Assembly (NCBI RefSeq): GCF_002077695.1
Contig: NZ_MWUE01000009.1
Span: forward strand, 1-64,000
Source: Pantoea latae
Lineage (GTDB): Bacteria > Pseudomonadota > Gammaproteobacteria > Enterobacterales > Enterobacteriaceae
DNA length: 64,000 bases
Direction: 5' to 3'
The translations under genes were made by a program, and so were the position numbers. Numbering within the stretch: the stretch's first letter is position 1; each line of letters opens with the position of its first letter. This document shows, piece after piece, positions 32,072-40,894 of this stretch. The notes below the pieces were generated by a model. That model was given only the letters and a program-made list of their open reading frames with translations. It ran no database searches and was not told where the DNA came from.

Positions 32072-32716
32072 TTATTGAGTTCTTGCACGAATACGGCTGT
32101 AATCTTTCAGGTTAAAACGATATTCGGGCTGGAAGCTTGAGCGACCATAAAAGCAATAGATCAGCATACGCACGGAGGCCATTGCCAGATAACCCCAGAT
32201 GGCGCACAGCACCGACGGCGTCAGCCAGACGGTAAATAACGTGACGCCGAGACCGAAAAGTACCGATACCGTTTCGGTAAAAGCAATGCGCGTGTACTGT
32301 TTTTCACGCTGTAAAATAGCGCGGTAATGTTGCCCTTGCGGAATAATAATAAAAATAACCGAGACCATTTCCAGCATAATGGCCAGCTCAGGCTGCTGCA
32401 AAAAAGTGCCGATAAGATCGCTGCCGGTAAACAGCACGGCAAAAATCACCAGGCTCAGCAGCATATTTCCCCAGTAAAGCATCGACTGATCGCGTACCGA
32501 CAGATTGCCGTTGCGGATCAGCGCGTTTGAATAGCCGCGATCGGCGAGAGTGTCGATAATCAGCAGGCCGATAATGGCAATAGCCAGTAAATTCAACTCA
32601 TTGGCCTGTAGTATTTGCGCCAGTAAAGAGAGCTGAAGCACGCCAATGCCGATAATTTTAATTGACGAAAGAATGGACCACTTTGCGCTCGCAAGACTAC
32701 TTTCACGTATCGCCAT
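32072..32716 (-). pseudogene. Truncated polysaccharide flippase (Wzx/WzxC type, N-terminal half)
   Basis: The 214 residues match the first half of MOP-superfamily O-unit/colanic acid flippases such as WzxC (usually about 490 residues and 10-14 helices). Matching marks are REXXXXXAKWS at the start, the YWGNMLLSLV and PQGQHYRAILQRE stretches, and the end of helix 6 with FYGRSSFQPEYRFNLK. The reading frame then stops in RIRARTQ, about where the seventh helix should begin. Other frames downstream contain no continuation, so this looks like a deletion, not a frameshift. It is AT-rich compared with its neighbours. A half-flippase is unlikely to transport. Confidence 0.85.
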
Positions 32717-32729
32717 GATATGCTCGTTA

Positions 32730-32741
32730 GGTACATGTACC
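32730..32741. repeat. Perfect 12-bp palindrome before the flippase start
   Basis: GGTACATGTACC lies 14 bp upstream of the flippase ATG, between it and the 88-aa ORF. It could be an operator or a translation-affecting hairpin; no regulator is known. Confidence 0.4.
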
Positions 32742-32787
32742 GAATAAAGTGTTACGCGTGAAATAGCGGACTATTTCATCCAGATAA

Positions 32788-33054
32788 TTAATGCCATACG
32801 CCTGAGCGGAGTCCAGACGCTGTGCGCCAGGCTTCGCCTGTTATTATTGATTCAATGCGATGAATTTCCGAGACGAAAATAATATCCCCGGTATTTTTAT
32901 TATCCCGGGACAAGGCGCGCTTTTCTGTGCTTAACAGAAAAGCGGCCAGATCCTGGGAAAACCCTGTTATTGTTTTATATTCTCCTGCCAGCATCCTGCC
33001 AGCGATCTCAACAAGTTCGTCTTCAGAAAGCAAAGCCATCGTTGAGCATTCCAT
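32788..33054 (-). CDS. Hypothetical protein, 88 aa
   Basis: I do not recognise this protein. It starts MECSTMALLSEDELVEIAGR, is predicted to be helical and soluble, and has no membrane segment or signal peptide. The C-terminal third contains TGDIIFVSEIHRIESIITG. The start at 33054 has an AGGA 9 bases upstream; an internal ATG (residue 6) is an alternative. A possible -10, TATAAA, lies about 50 bp upstream (33104-33109, minus strand). It is AT-rich and same-stranded with the truncated flippase 71 bp downstream, so they may be remnants of one acquired unit. Confidence 0.6.
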   Translation of the reverse strand: MECSTMALLSEDELVEIAGRMLAGEYKTITGFSQDLAAFLLSTEKRALSRDNKNTGDIIFVSEIHRIESIITGEAWRTASGLRSGVWH

Positions 33055-33487
33055 TTTTTATTTTCCTGGTGTTGTTATTTTAAGTGTTGCTGTGTGTGAA
33101 TGATTTATACCTCGTTTTTTTTAATTCCACACCATCAGAAAAGTCCGATAAAGCCGCCACAGAAATAAATGGATTCATTTTTTGCATGAGATATTTTTAA
33201 CCTGGGCCATAAAGCTTTATTAATCGTTGTGCAGTAAAAAGGGCAAACCACAGGGTTAAAAAAAGGGCGATCGCGGCAAAAGCACGCGGGTCAGGCATGT
33301 CAGCGAAGCGGCAGGGATCGCCATCCAGGAGTTTTCCCGGATAGCGGGCTTTAATGAAACTGTTGTGAAAGGGGTGCAATGCTTAAGTGGCAGGGAAAAG
33401 TGCTAATACATTTTTAGCGCACTTTTTTCACTTTTCTGAGCCGTAAGGCCCAGCCCGAACTAAAGGCTGGCGGCTTTTTAGCCGGTT
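33055..33487. other. AT-rich intergenic region
   Basis: The 433 bp contain long A/T runs and a candidate promoter for the 88-aa ORF. A minus-strand frame at 33197-33379 begins with TTG and has an internal ATG giving a 33-residue peptide (MPDPRAF, then one hydrophobic helix). Neither start has a convincing ribosome site, so I do not call it a gene. A hairpin with GCC-rich arms and TTTTT lies at 33449-33480 with no gene reading into it on that strand. Confidence 0.5.
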
Positions 33488-33883
33488 TTACTGGGTGAGC
33501 AGGCGGTTAAGACGGGCTAAATCGCCTCTTACCCATTCAATATCCTGGGAAAACTTCTCATCGGACATCAGCGGCTGGCGATAAACCACCATTACGATTT
33601 CTGCGCCCTGTTCATTGGCGACGACGCGCATCGGCATATAAATCTCTTTACCAAAGCCGCTGTCTATCCAGTGATCCATTACGCCAAAGGGATTATGCGG
33701 CGTAAAGCGAAGCTTTACTGAGCCTTCGGGTCCACGGGCGCGCCAGTAGTTTCCCTCCTGCTCTAGCGAGCTGCTGCTCAGCCCAGATGCCCATTTCGCA
33801 AAGTAGTCGGGTTTCCAGATGGTTTCATATAAATCTAACCAGTTACGCGCAATGGTCTGACTGACAACCTGTGACGACAACAT
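33488..33883 (-). CDS. SRPBCC (START-like) family protein
   Basis: The 131-residue cytoplasmic protein has the pattern of the Bet v1/START-like fold: an N-terminal TIARNWLDLYETIWKPDYFAKWASGL helix region, central strands (GNYWRARGPEGSVKLRF) and a long C-terminal helix (WVRGDLARLNRLL). Members are ligand-binding or polyketide-cyclase-like; the ligand here is unknown. The ribosome site GGAGGT is strong. It stands alone between the AT-rich island and the D-amino-acid enzyme. Confidence 0.75.
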   Translation of the reverse strand: MLSSQVVSQTIARNWLDLYETIWKPDYFAKWASGLSSSSLEQEGNYWRARGPEGSVKLRFTPHNPFGVMDHWIDSGFGKEIYMPMRVVANEQGAEIVMVVYRQPLMSDEKFSQDIEWVRGDLARLNRLLTQ

Positions 33884-34014
33884 GCTACCTCCGAAACGTG
33901 GTTAAAAAGGCATTAAAGCATGGCGAACGCAGAGGGAGAACGTTGCGCCATCAGAAGTGTGGCGCAGACGGGGTTTCGCCCGCGCGGCAGGCCAGACGAT
34001 CTGCCGCGCTGCGC

Positions 34015-35151
34015 TCAGATAAACTGTCCGCGCGCGTCGACGGGCTGGGTTTCTGCGCGACCGTCGGCGTAGCGCAGCACATAGCTGTCTGACTGCGCCA
34101 TCACCGCACAGCTGTGATTAGGGTAGATACGCAGCAGCGCGCCGACGCGAGGCGCTTTTTCCTGCCAGGCGATAAAGCCGTGCTCTTCTGACAGTTTGGC
34201 GATCTCATAGCAGATGCCCTGCTCATCAACGGCAATGCCGAAGCCGCTGGCGCTGGTGCCGTGCGGCCCTTTATCGGAACTCAGCATTTTGGAGCCAGCG
34301 TCGATAATGGCGAAATGGCGGTTAACCGCGACGACGCGGCTAATCACGCTCAGCGCCAGATCGTCAACGCGGCTCAGGCCGAGACGGCAGGCGGTCAGAT
34401 CGAGCAGGGCATAATTACCGGGTCTGATTTCATCTGTTCCCTCAGCGACAGGCGCGGCCAGCGCGGTAGGCGTGGCGCCGACGGAGATCGGGCAGGCGGT
34501 GAAACCCGCTTCGCGCAGCTGACGTTGCACCTGCTGCATCAGACGCGCTTCTTCCAGCGCAATCTGCGCAATGGCCTCAGGATGACCTGCGCCATAGGCG
34601 TGTCCGGCGTGCGACACCAGACCGGCGAAAGGCAGCTGCGCCGCCTGAATAGCCTGCGCCAGCGTAACCGCGTCATTGCCATGGGGATCGACGCCAATAC
34701 GGTGGAGCCCGACATCGACCTTAATCGCCACCGCGACGTCAGCATCCGGCTGCTGGCGCTGCGCGTCGGCGATTGCGGCGACGCCGTGCTGCGCATCAAC
34801 AATCAGCGTCACTTTCGCCTCGTGCTGCGCCGCCAGCTTCAGCAGCGTCGCCACGCTTGCCGCGCGGATAACCGGGTAGGCCAGCAGAATGTCGCGTTCG
34901 CCGCCGCGGATAAAGACTTCGCCTTCGCTCGGCTTTGAAACGGTAATGCCGCAGGCGCCCAGCGCGCGCTGACGGCGGGCGATAAACAGGCTTTTATGGG
35001 TTTTGATATGGGGACGCAGCGTGACGCCAGCGCGGCTCGCTTTTTCCTGCATCGCCTGCAGGTTGCTTTCCAGCCTGGCGACGTCGATTTCAATGTAAGG
35101 GGTCAGGCGATCGTCAGGCAGAGGACGCTGCCAGCGTTGATTCATATCCAT
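34015..35151 (-). CDS. D-serine dehydratase-like PLP enzyme (DSD1/D-threonine aldolase family)
   Basis: The 378-residue protein has an alanine racemase-like fold type III barrel with the PLP lysine in RPHIKTHK (Lys50) and a C-terminal D-serine-dehydratase-like beta domain. The metal site at the end reads NHSC (His346, Cys348). This His-x-Cys pair is the zinc ligand pattern of eukaryotic-type D-serine dehydratases, while D-threonine aldolases often have His-x-Asp. A D-serine, D-threonine or related 3-hydroxy-D-amino acid substrate is likely; which one cannot be told. The ATG at 35151 has AGGAA upstream. It lies downstream of lpxP but beyond a terminator. Confidence 0.82.
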   Translation of the reverse strand: MDMNQRWQRPLPDDRLTPYIEIDVARLESNLQAMQEKASRAGVTLRPHIKTHKSLFIARRQRALGACGITVSKPSEGEVFIRGGERDILLAYPVIRAASVATLLKLAAQHEAKVTLIVDAQHGVAAIADAQRQQPDADVAVAIKVDVGLHRIGVDPHGNDAVTLAQAIQAAQLPFAGLVSHAGHAYGAGHPEAIAQIALEEARLMQQVQRQLREAGFTACPISVGATPTALAAPVAEGTDEIRPGNYALLDLTACRLGLSRVDDLALSVISRVVAVNRHFAIIDAGSKMLSSDKGPHGTSASGFGIAVDEQGICYEIAKLSEEHGFIAWQEKAPRVGALLRIYPNHSCAVMAQSDSYVLRYADGRAETQPVDARGQFI

Positions 35152-35224
35152 ACGAGGTTCCTGCACAAACAGATGAAACCCCATCATTCAGCAATCGGCC
35201 GCTGGATGCCAGCGGCGCAATGCG

Positions 35225-35249
35225 AAAAACCGCGCCACGAGTGGCGCGG
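35225..35249 (-). terminator. lpxP terminator
   Basis: CCGCGCCAC (35230-35238) and GTGGCGCGG (35241-35249) form a very stable stem followed on the minus strand by five T (35225-35229), directly after the lpxP stop. It separates lpxP from the downstream D-amino-acid enzyme. Confidence 0.88.
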
Positions 35250-35253
35250 CGGA

Positions 35254-36177
35254 TTAGACGTAGAGCGAGGCTTCGCCTGGCGGGCGGGTTTTGAAGCGGC
35301 GATGCAGCCACAGATACTGTTCAGGGGCGCGCAGGATCTGGCTTTCAATCACCTTGTTCATATAGGCAGCGGCAGCGGCCTCATCGGTATGCGGATAGTT
35401 TTCCAGCTCAGGATCGATAATCAGCTGATAGCCGTAGTTGTTCGGGTTGCGGATCAGCGCGATGGTCAGCATCGCCGGGTTGGCGAGGCGCGACAGCACG
35501 AAGGTGCCGTTGGTGGTCGCGGCCTTCTCAACGGCGAACAGCGGCGCGAAGACGCTGCCTTTCGGACCATAATCCTGATCCGGCGCAAACCAGACCGATT
35601 CGCCTTTCTTCAACGCATGCACCATGCCGCGCAGATCGCGACGGTCAATCATCGCCTTGTTAGATCGCATCCGCCCTTTAGTCTGCGCCCACTCCATCGC
35701 CCGGTTGTTGTGCGGACGATACATTGCCATCATCGGCTGGCACAAACCGCTGATGCGGCCGCCCAGCTCCAGCGACATAAAGTGCACGCCAATCACCATC
35801 ACGCCGCGTTTCTGCTCCATGGCGGACTGCAGATGCTGCATGCCTGACACCTCAAACAGCTTTCTCACGGCGCGATCGGACCAGAACCAGGCGATGCCGG
35901 TTTCCGCCAGCGCCATACCCAGCGAAGCGAAGTTGCCGGCGATCATGCGTTCGATGTCTCTCTCGGGAATGCCGGGAAAACAGAGTTCGATGTTGCGTCG
36001 CGTAATACGCTCGCGGCGCTTAAGAAAATGGCGAGACAGCGTGCCGGCGTTAGCGCCGAGACGCATCAGAAGAGGATAAGGAAGCTGAACCAGCAGCCAC
36101 AGGATGCCCAGACCTAACCAGGTAAACCAGTAACGCGGATGCAGCATTGAACGGCAGAAAGCTCCGGTCTTTTTCAT
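35254..36177 (-). CDS. lpxP: Kdo2-lipid A palmitoleoyltransferase LpxP (LpxL family)
   Basis: LpxP replaces laurate by palmitoleate on lipid A at low temperature; it acts at the inner membrane. The 307 residues have one N-terminal membrane helix (about 18-40) and the catalytic HX4E motif HFMSLE, in the block GVMVIGVHFMSLELGGR. Similarity is higher to E. coli LpxP than LpxL (LHPRYWFTWLGLG start, MMAMYRPHNN, DQDYGPKGSVFAP, RRFKTRPPGE end). I call lpxP, but LpxL cannot be fully excluded without the other paralogue. The ribosome site is AAGGTG. A long 5' region precedes it. Confidence 0.85.
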   Translation of the reverse strand: MKKTGAFCRSMLHPRYWFTWLGLGILWLLVQLPYPLLMRLGANAGTLSRHFLKRRERITRRNIELCFPGIPERDIERMIAGNFASLGMALAETGIAWFWSDRAVRKLFEVSGMQHLQSAMEQKRGVMVIGVHFMSLELGGRISGLCQPMMAMYRPHNNRAMEWAQTKGRMRSNKAMIDRRDLRGMVHALKKGESVWFAPDQDYGPKGSVFAPLFAVEKAATTNGTFVLSRLANPAMLTIALIRNPNNYGYQLIIDPELENYPHTDEAAAAAYMNKVIESQILRAPEQYLWLHRRFKTRPPGEASLYV

Positions 36178-36659
36178 AGCGCACCTTTATGTGATGAATG
36201 TATGTATCGCATAAAGAAGGCTTCCCTAAGTTCCTCAGGCGCTACAGCTAATACGTTATCGGACCGGCACATTAGCAAAAAGTGCCGCGAAGAAAAGCGA
36301 AACTGTCGAATCCGGTAGACTGAAATGTTTCATTGAGCAAGTGACCATCTGAAAAAATTATCCGACGGCTTTTTAAATAGGCAGGTCAATCAGCAGGTTA
36401 TAGCACTGAAAAACAGCGACGTTGTGTAAAATGCACTCAAATTAAGAACGGTCCGGAAATGTTTCCACATGGTTATTTACGCAGCATTTACGCGTGAATG
36501 CGCAATTTTTCGCCGTCAGACGCGCAGTAAAAAACGTAACTCTGGAGGTTGATTGGCGCCGTTAAGCTGAGCTGAATGTCGAAGCGAGGCTGTATCAGGA
36601 GTAGGTCAGGACGGCAAACCCCGTTTGCGCCAGGATTGCCGCCCATGCTTTCAGGGGCG
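36178..36659. other. lpxP upstream region
   Basis: The 482-bp gap between the yicC stop and the lpxP start has no convincing gene. A hairpin CGGCAC/GTGCCG (36265-36287) lies about 90 bp upstream of lpxP. The left part is moderately AT-rich. In E. coli cold shock induces lpxP, so a long cold-responsive leader or promoter here is plausible, but I cannot read the promoter confidently. Confidence 0.5.
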
Positions 36660-37523
36660 TTACTCGATGTTCTGAATCTGCTCGCGCATCTGCTCGATCA
36701 GCACCTTCAGCTCAATCGCCGACGTCGTCACGTCCGCATTAATCGACTTCGAGCCCAGCGTGTTCGACTCGCGGTTAAACTCCTGCATCATAAAGTCGAG
36801 ACGGCGGCCGACGGCCTCTTTCTTATTGAGGATGTTATAGGTCTCTTTAACATGCGCGTCGAGGCGATCCAGCTCTTCCGCGACGTCAATGCGCTGCGCC
36901 ATCATCACCAGCTCCTGCTCGAGACGATTGTTTTCCAGCTGCACCTCTGCCTCTTCCAGCTTCGTCACCAGGCGTTCACGCTGCCATTTCAAAATCTCTG
37001 GCATCTGGGCGCGCACTTTCGCCACTTCCTGCTTCACGCCTTCGAGGCGCTGTTCGATCAGCGCCTTCAGCGCGGCGCCTTCGCTTTCGCGCGCCACGAT
37101 AAAGTCATCCAGCGCGCCGTCCAGCGCGCTCAGCAGCTGCGCGTTAATCGCATCAAGATCCTGTTCCTGGGCAGACATCACGCCAGGCCAGCGCAGGATC
37201 TCCATCGGATTGATGGCGCCCTCGTCGCTCTGCATCTTCACCCAGTTGGCGGCCTGCACCAGCTGCTTCGCCAGGGCTTCATTCAGCATCAGCTCACCCT
37301 GCGCGCTGGGATCCGCGTCGAAACGCAGGTTGCACTCGATTTTGCCGCGCGTCAGACGCTGACGAATGCGCTCGCGGATCACCGGCTCCAGGCTGCGAAA
37401 CTGTTCCGGCAGGCGGATGTAGGTTTCAAGGTAACGCTGGTTGACGGAGCGAAGCTCCCAGGCGGCGCTGCCCCAGGAGCCTTTGGCCTCGCGGCGGGCG
37501 TAAGCGGTCATACTGCGGATCAT
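36660..37523 (-). CDS. yicC: YicC family endoribonuclease
   Basis: The 287 residues match E. coli YicC throughout: MIRSMTAYARREAKGSWG start, LRSVNQRYLE, and the YicC C-terminal RLDFMMQEFNRESNTLGSKS. The family has RNase activity; in E. coli YicC has been implicated in degrading the sRNA RyhB. The gene lies near rph-pyrE as in E. coli, but a lipoprotein and a broken nupC separate them here. Confidence 0.94.
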   Translation of the reverse strand: MIRSMTAYARREAKGSWGSAAWELRSVNQRYLETYIRLPEQFRSLEPVIRERIRQRLTRGKIECNLRFDADPSAQGELMLNEALAKQLVQAANWVKMQSDEGAINPMEILRWPGVMSAQEQDLDAINAQLLSALDGALDDFIVARESEGAALKALIEQRLEGVKQEVAKVRAQMPEILKWQRERLVTKLEEAEVQLENNRLEQELVMMAQRIDVAEELDRLDAHVKETYNILNKKEAVGRRLDFMMQEFNRESNTLGSKSINADVTTSAIELKVLIEQMREQIQNIE

Positions 37524-37682
37524 AATCGGCTACTCTTTGTCAGAAATAATGCAGCAAGTATAGCGAGAGCGGCCGCAGGCTAACAGGCATAAGCGCATAC
37601 GCGCGTGGAATAGGGAAAAAGTTCCGCTTTTGCGGACAGCGACTTATGATGGTCGCTGGCCGATTTAATAAGGATAGTGCTG

Positions 37683-38114
37683 ATGTTTCGCTCTGTTGCC
37701 CTTTCCCTGGCGCTGACCGCGCTGCTCGCGGGTTGTCAGGCGCCGCGCCCGCCCGCGCCGCCGACCAAACCCATCCCCGTCTGCGCAGGCGGCGAAATGA
37801 TGATGCAGACCACGCTGTGGTTCGGCCTCAGTAAACCGCAGGGCGGGAGAGTGAGCAGCGCCGACTGGCAGCAGTTCCTCGATAAAGAGGTGACGCCGCG
37901 CTTTAAGGCGGGCCTGAGCGTTTATGACGCCAGCGGTCAGTGGCTGGAAAAAAGCGGCAGGCTGGCGCGCGAACCGAGCAAAGCGCTGCTGCTGATCCAC
38001 GGTGCGGAAAACGGCGTGAACGATAATATCGAAGCGCTGCGCACCATTTACAAGCAGCGCTTTGGTCAGGAATCGGTGATGCGCGTCGATACGCCAGCGT
38101 GCGTGGGATTCTGA
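37683..38114 (+). CDS. DUF3574 lipoprotein
   Basis: This 143-residue protein has a signal peptide and lipobox (TALLAGC, Cys18), then a Pro-rich linker (APRPPAPPTKP) and a domain typical of DUF3574 (MMMQTTLWFGLSKPQGGRVSSADWQQFLDKEVTPRFKAGLSV). Asp at position +2 after the lipid Cys is absent, so outer-membrane sorting is expected. The ATG at 37683 has AAGGA upstream; a GTG at 37677 is an alternative start. No function is known. It is divergent from yicC. Confidence 0.85.
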   Translation: MFRSVALSLALTALLAGCQAPRPPAPPTKPIPVCAGGEMMMQTTLWFGLSKPQGGRVSSADWQQFLDKEVTPRFKAGLSVYDASGQWLEKSGRLAREPSKALLLIHGAENGVNDNIEALRTIYKQRFGQESVMRVDTPACVGF

Positions 38115-38149
38115 AGAGAGAGGGCGGCGGCAAAGCCGCCCGGCATGGA

Positions 38150-39334
38150 TCAGATAAACAGGCCGGCAAACGCCGCCGACAGCAGGCTCACCAGCGTTGA
38201 GCCGTAGACCAGCTTCCAGCCGAAGCGGGAGACTACGTTGCCCTGCTGCTCGTCCAGCCCCTTGATGGCGCCCGCCACGATGCCGATAGAGGCGACGTTG
38301 GCGAACGAGACCAGGAACACAGAGAGAATACCCAGTCCGCGCGGCGTCATGCCCGCCGCCACCTTTTGCAGCTCAATCATCGCTACAAACTCGTTCGCCA
38401 CCAGCTTGGTCGCCATAATGCTGGCGGCCTGCAGCGCATCGGCGGCGGGAATGCCGATCAGCCAGGCAAAGGGATAGAACAGATAGCCGAGGATCTGCTG
38501 AAAGCTTTAGCCGAACAGCGCGCTAAACAGCGCATTGACCGCGGCGATCAACGCGATAAAGCCAATCAGCATCGCCAGAATAATCATCGCCACCTTGAAG
38601 CCCGCCAGAATGTATTCGCCGAGCATCTCGAAAAAGCTCTGCTCTTCATGCAGCTTATCGAGCGCGATCGGCTGCGCATCCTGCGGCTGGCTCGGGTTGA
38701 TGATCGAAAGAATAATAAAGGTGCTGAACATATTGAGCAGCAGCGCGGCGACCACATATTTCGGCTCGATCATCGTCATATAGGCGCCGACGATTGAGAG
38801 CGAGACGGTAGACATCGCCGTGGCGGCCATGGTGTAAAGACGCTTCGGCGGGATATCGCCGAGAATGCCTTTATAGGCGATAAAGTTCTCCGACTGACCG
38901 AGGATCAGCGTGCTGACGGCGTTAAAGGATTCGAGCTTGCCCATGCCGTTCACTTTCGACAGCAGCGTGCCCACCAGCCGAATCAGCAGCGGCAGAATGC
39001 GCCAGTGCTGCAGGATGCCGATCAGCGCTGAGATAAAAATAATCGGGCAGAGCACGCCGAGAAAGATAAAGGCCAGACCCTGTTTGCTCATGTTGCCGAA
39101 CACAAAGTCGGTGCCCTGCGCGGCGAAGGTCAGCAGCTTCTCAAAAAAGCCGCTAAAGGCGCCGACCGCCGCCTGGCCGCTGGCGGAGTGCAGGAAAAAC
39201 CACCCCAGCGCGGCTTCCGCCACGATGAGCTGCAGGAGATAACGCAGGCGTATCTGTTTGCGGTCATGACTGACCAGTAGCGCAAGGGCAAAAATCACCG
39301 TCAGCGCCAGCAGGAAATGAAGAATTGAGGTCAT
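38150..39334 (-). pseudogene. nupC: Nucleoside permease NupC, interrupted by one in-frame stop codon
   Basis: The two parts together match NupC (about 400 residues, CNT-type nucleoside-proton symporter) end to end: [15 protein letters not shown] at the start, [41 protein letters not shown] in the middle and [22 protein letters not shown] at the end. At 38507-38509 a TAA replaces one codon between ALFG and SFQQILGY; the frame stays open on both sides. Nothing else is broken. Either this is a nonsense mutation or a sequencing error. The first part (about 275 aa) would lack the last helices. Confidence 0.85.
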
Positions 39335-39479
39335 ACTTTTTATTTTCAGTGAGTGAGGAAGGCGCATTTAGCCACAGACCGCGCGGAAATTCATCTGCCG
39401 CCGCGCAATCCCGCGTGCAAGACAGGCGGCGAGGAAGTCCGTATAATGCGCAGCCAATTCATTTCAGCCGGAGATTACC

Positions 39480-40196
39480 ATGCGTCCAGCAGGCCGAAGC
39501 GCACAGCAGGTGCGTCCCGTCACCCTGACCCGAAACTACACCAAACATGCCGAGGGCTCAGTGTTGGTCGAGTTCGGTGAAACCAAAGTGCTCTGTACGG
39601 CTACCGTGGACGAGAGCGTTCCGCGCTTCCTGAAAGGACAGGGACAAGGCTGGGTGACCGCCGAGTATGGCATGCTGCCGCGCTCTACCCACAGCCGCAT
39701 GGCGCGTGAAGCGGCCAAAGGCAAACAGGGCGGACGGACGCTGGAGATCCAGCGCCTGATCGCGCGCTCGCTGCGCGCGGCGGTCGATCTTAAAGCGCTG
39801 GGCGAGTTCACCATCACGCTCGACTGCGACGTGATCCAGGCCGATGGCGGCACGCGCACCGCGGCCATCACCGGCGCCTGCGTGGCGCTGGCCGATGCGC
39901 TGAACAAGCTGGTGGCGGACGGCAAGCTGAAGGCCAACCCGATGAAAGGCATGGTGGCGGCGATTTCGGTCGGCATCGTTGAGGGCGAAGCGCGCTGCGA
40001 TCTGGAGTACGTGGAAGATTCCGCCGCCGAAACCGACATGAACGTGGTCATGCTGGAAGATGGCCGCATGATCGAGGTGCAGGGCACCGCGGAAGGCGAG
40101 CCGTTCAGCCATGAAGAGCTGCTGTCGCTGCTCGCGCTGGCGCGCGGCGGCATTGAAGAATTGATTCAGGCGCAGAAAGCGGCGCTGAACAACTGA
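39480..40196 (+). CDS. rph: Ribonuclease PH
   Basis: RNase PH is a phosphorolytic 3'-5' exonuclease trimming tRNA 3' ends. The 238-residue frame is full length ([14 protein letters not shown] to QAQKAALNN), unlike E. coli K-12, where a frameshift shortens rph and lowers pyrE expression. Motifs [16 protein letters not shown] and [13 protein letters not shown] are present. It is the first gene of rph-pyrE. Confidence 0.97.
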   Translation: MRPAGRSAQQVRPVTLTRNYTKHAEGSVLVEFGETKVLCTATVDESVPRFLKGQGQGWVTAEYGMLPRSTHSRMAREAAKGKQGGRTLEIQRLIARSLRAAVDLKALGEFTITLDCDVIQADGGTRTAAITGACVALADALNKLVADGKLKANPMKGMVAAISVGIVEGEARCDLEYVEDSAAETDMNVVMLEDGRMIEVQGTAEGEPFSHEELLSLLALARGGIEELIQAQKAALNN

Positions 40197-40203
40197 TTGA
40201 ACA

Positions 40204-40228
40204 GGCGACCAGAGAGTCGCCTTTTTTT
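40204..40228 (+). terminator. pyrE attenuator terminator
   Basis: GGCGAC (40204-40209) and GTCGCC (40216-40221) with a 6-base loop are followed by seven T. It begins 8 nt after the rph stop, the position of the classic pyrE attenuator in which ribosomes finishing rph prevent termination when UTP is low. Confidence 0.9.
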
Positions 40229-40245
40229 TGCGAGAGGAGTGAGAG

Positions 40246-40887
40246 ATGAAAGCCTGGCAGCGTCAGTTTATTGAATTCGCCCTGAACAAGCAGGTGCTGA
40301 AGTTTGGCGAATTTACCCTGAAGTCTGGCCGTAAAAGCCCCTATTTTTTCAATGCCGGCCTGTTTAACAGCGGTCGCGATCTGGCGCTGCTGGGCCGTTT
40401 CTACGCGCAGGCGCTGGTCGACGGCGGCGTCGATTTCGATCTGCTGTTCGGTCCCGCCTATAAAGGCATTCCGATTGCCACAACGACTGCGGTGGCGCTG
40501 GCCGATCACCATGACCGCGACGTGCCGTACTGCTTTAACCGCAAAGAAGCGAAAGATCACGGCGAAGGTGGCTTGCTGGTCGGCAGTCCGCTGGCGGGCC
40601 GCGTGATGCTGGTGGATGACGTGATCACTGCCGGCACGGCGATCCGCGAATCGATGGATATTATTAACGCGCATCAGGCCACGCTGGCGGGCGTACTGAT
40701 TTCCCTCGATCGCCAGGAGCGCGGACGCGGCGAGATCTCGGCGATTCAGGAAGTCGAGCGCGACTATAAATGTCAGGTCACCGCCATCATTACCCTGACG
40801 GATCTGATTAGCTACCTGGAAGAGAAGCCGGAAATGGCCGACCATCTGGCGAAGGTGCGCGCCTATCAGAAAGAGTACGGCATCTAA
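40246..40887 (+). CDS. pyrE: Orotate phosphoribosyltransferase
   Basis: PyrE joins orotate and PRPP to give OMP in pyrimidine synthesis. The 213 residues match E. coli. The PRPP-binding motif [13 protein letters not shown] and the flexible loop [12 protein letters not shown] are visible. Expression should depend on rph translation and the attenuator just upstream. It converges on slmA. Confidence 0.97.
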   Translation: MKAWQRQFIEFALNKQVLKFGEFTLKSGRKSPYFFNAGLFNSGRDLALLGRFYAQALVDGGVDFDLLFGPAYKGIPIATTTAVALADHHDRDVPYCFNRKEAKDHGEGGLLVGSPLAGRVMLVDDVITAGTAIRESMDIINAHQATLAGVLISLDRQERGRGEISAIQEVERDYKCQVTAIITLTDLISYLEEKPEMADHLAKVRAYQKEYGI

Positions 40888-40894
40888 TCGACCC

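Noticed and set aside
31882..32115. 77-codon plus-strand frame in the yicG-flippase gap
   Set aside because: Lys/Arg/Ser-rich, overlaps the flippase end and its terminator, and has no family resemblance.
33197..33379. 60-codon minus-strand frame with one hydrophobic helix
   Set aside because: Starts with TTG; neither that nor the internal ATG has a ribosome site. Possible but unsupported.
33449..33480. Hairpin with a T run on the plus strand
   Set aside because: No plus-strand gene reads into it and the stem is imperfect; I cannot assign it to a transcript.
36576..37583. 335-codon open frame antisense to yicC
   Set aside because: Shadow of yicC.
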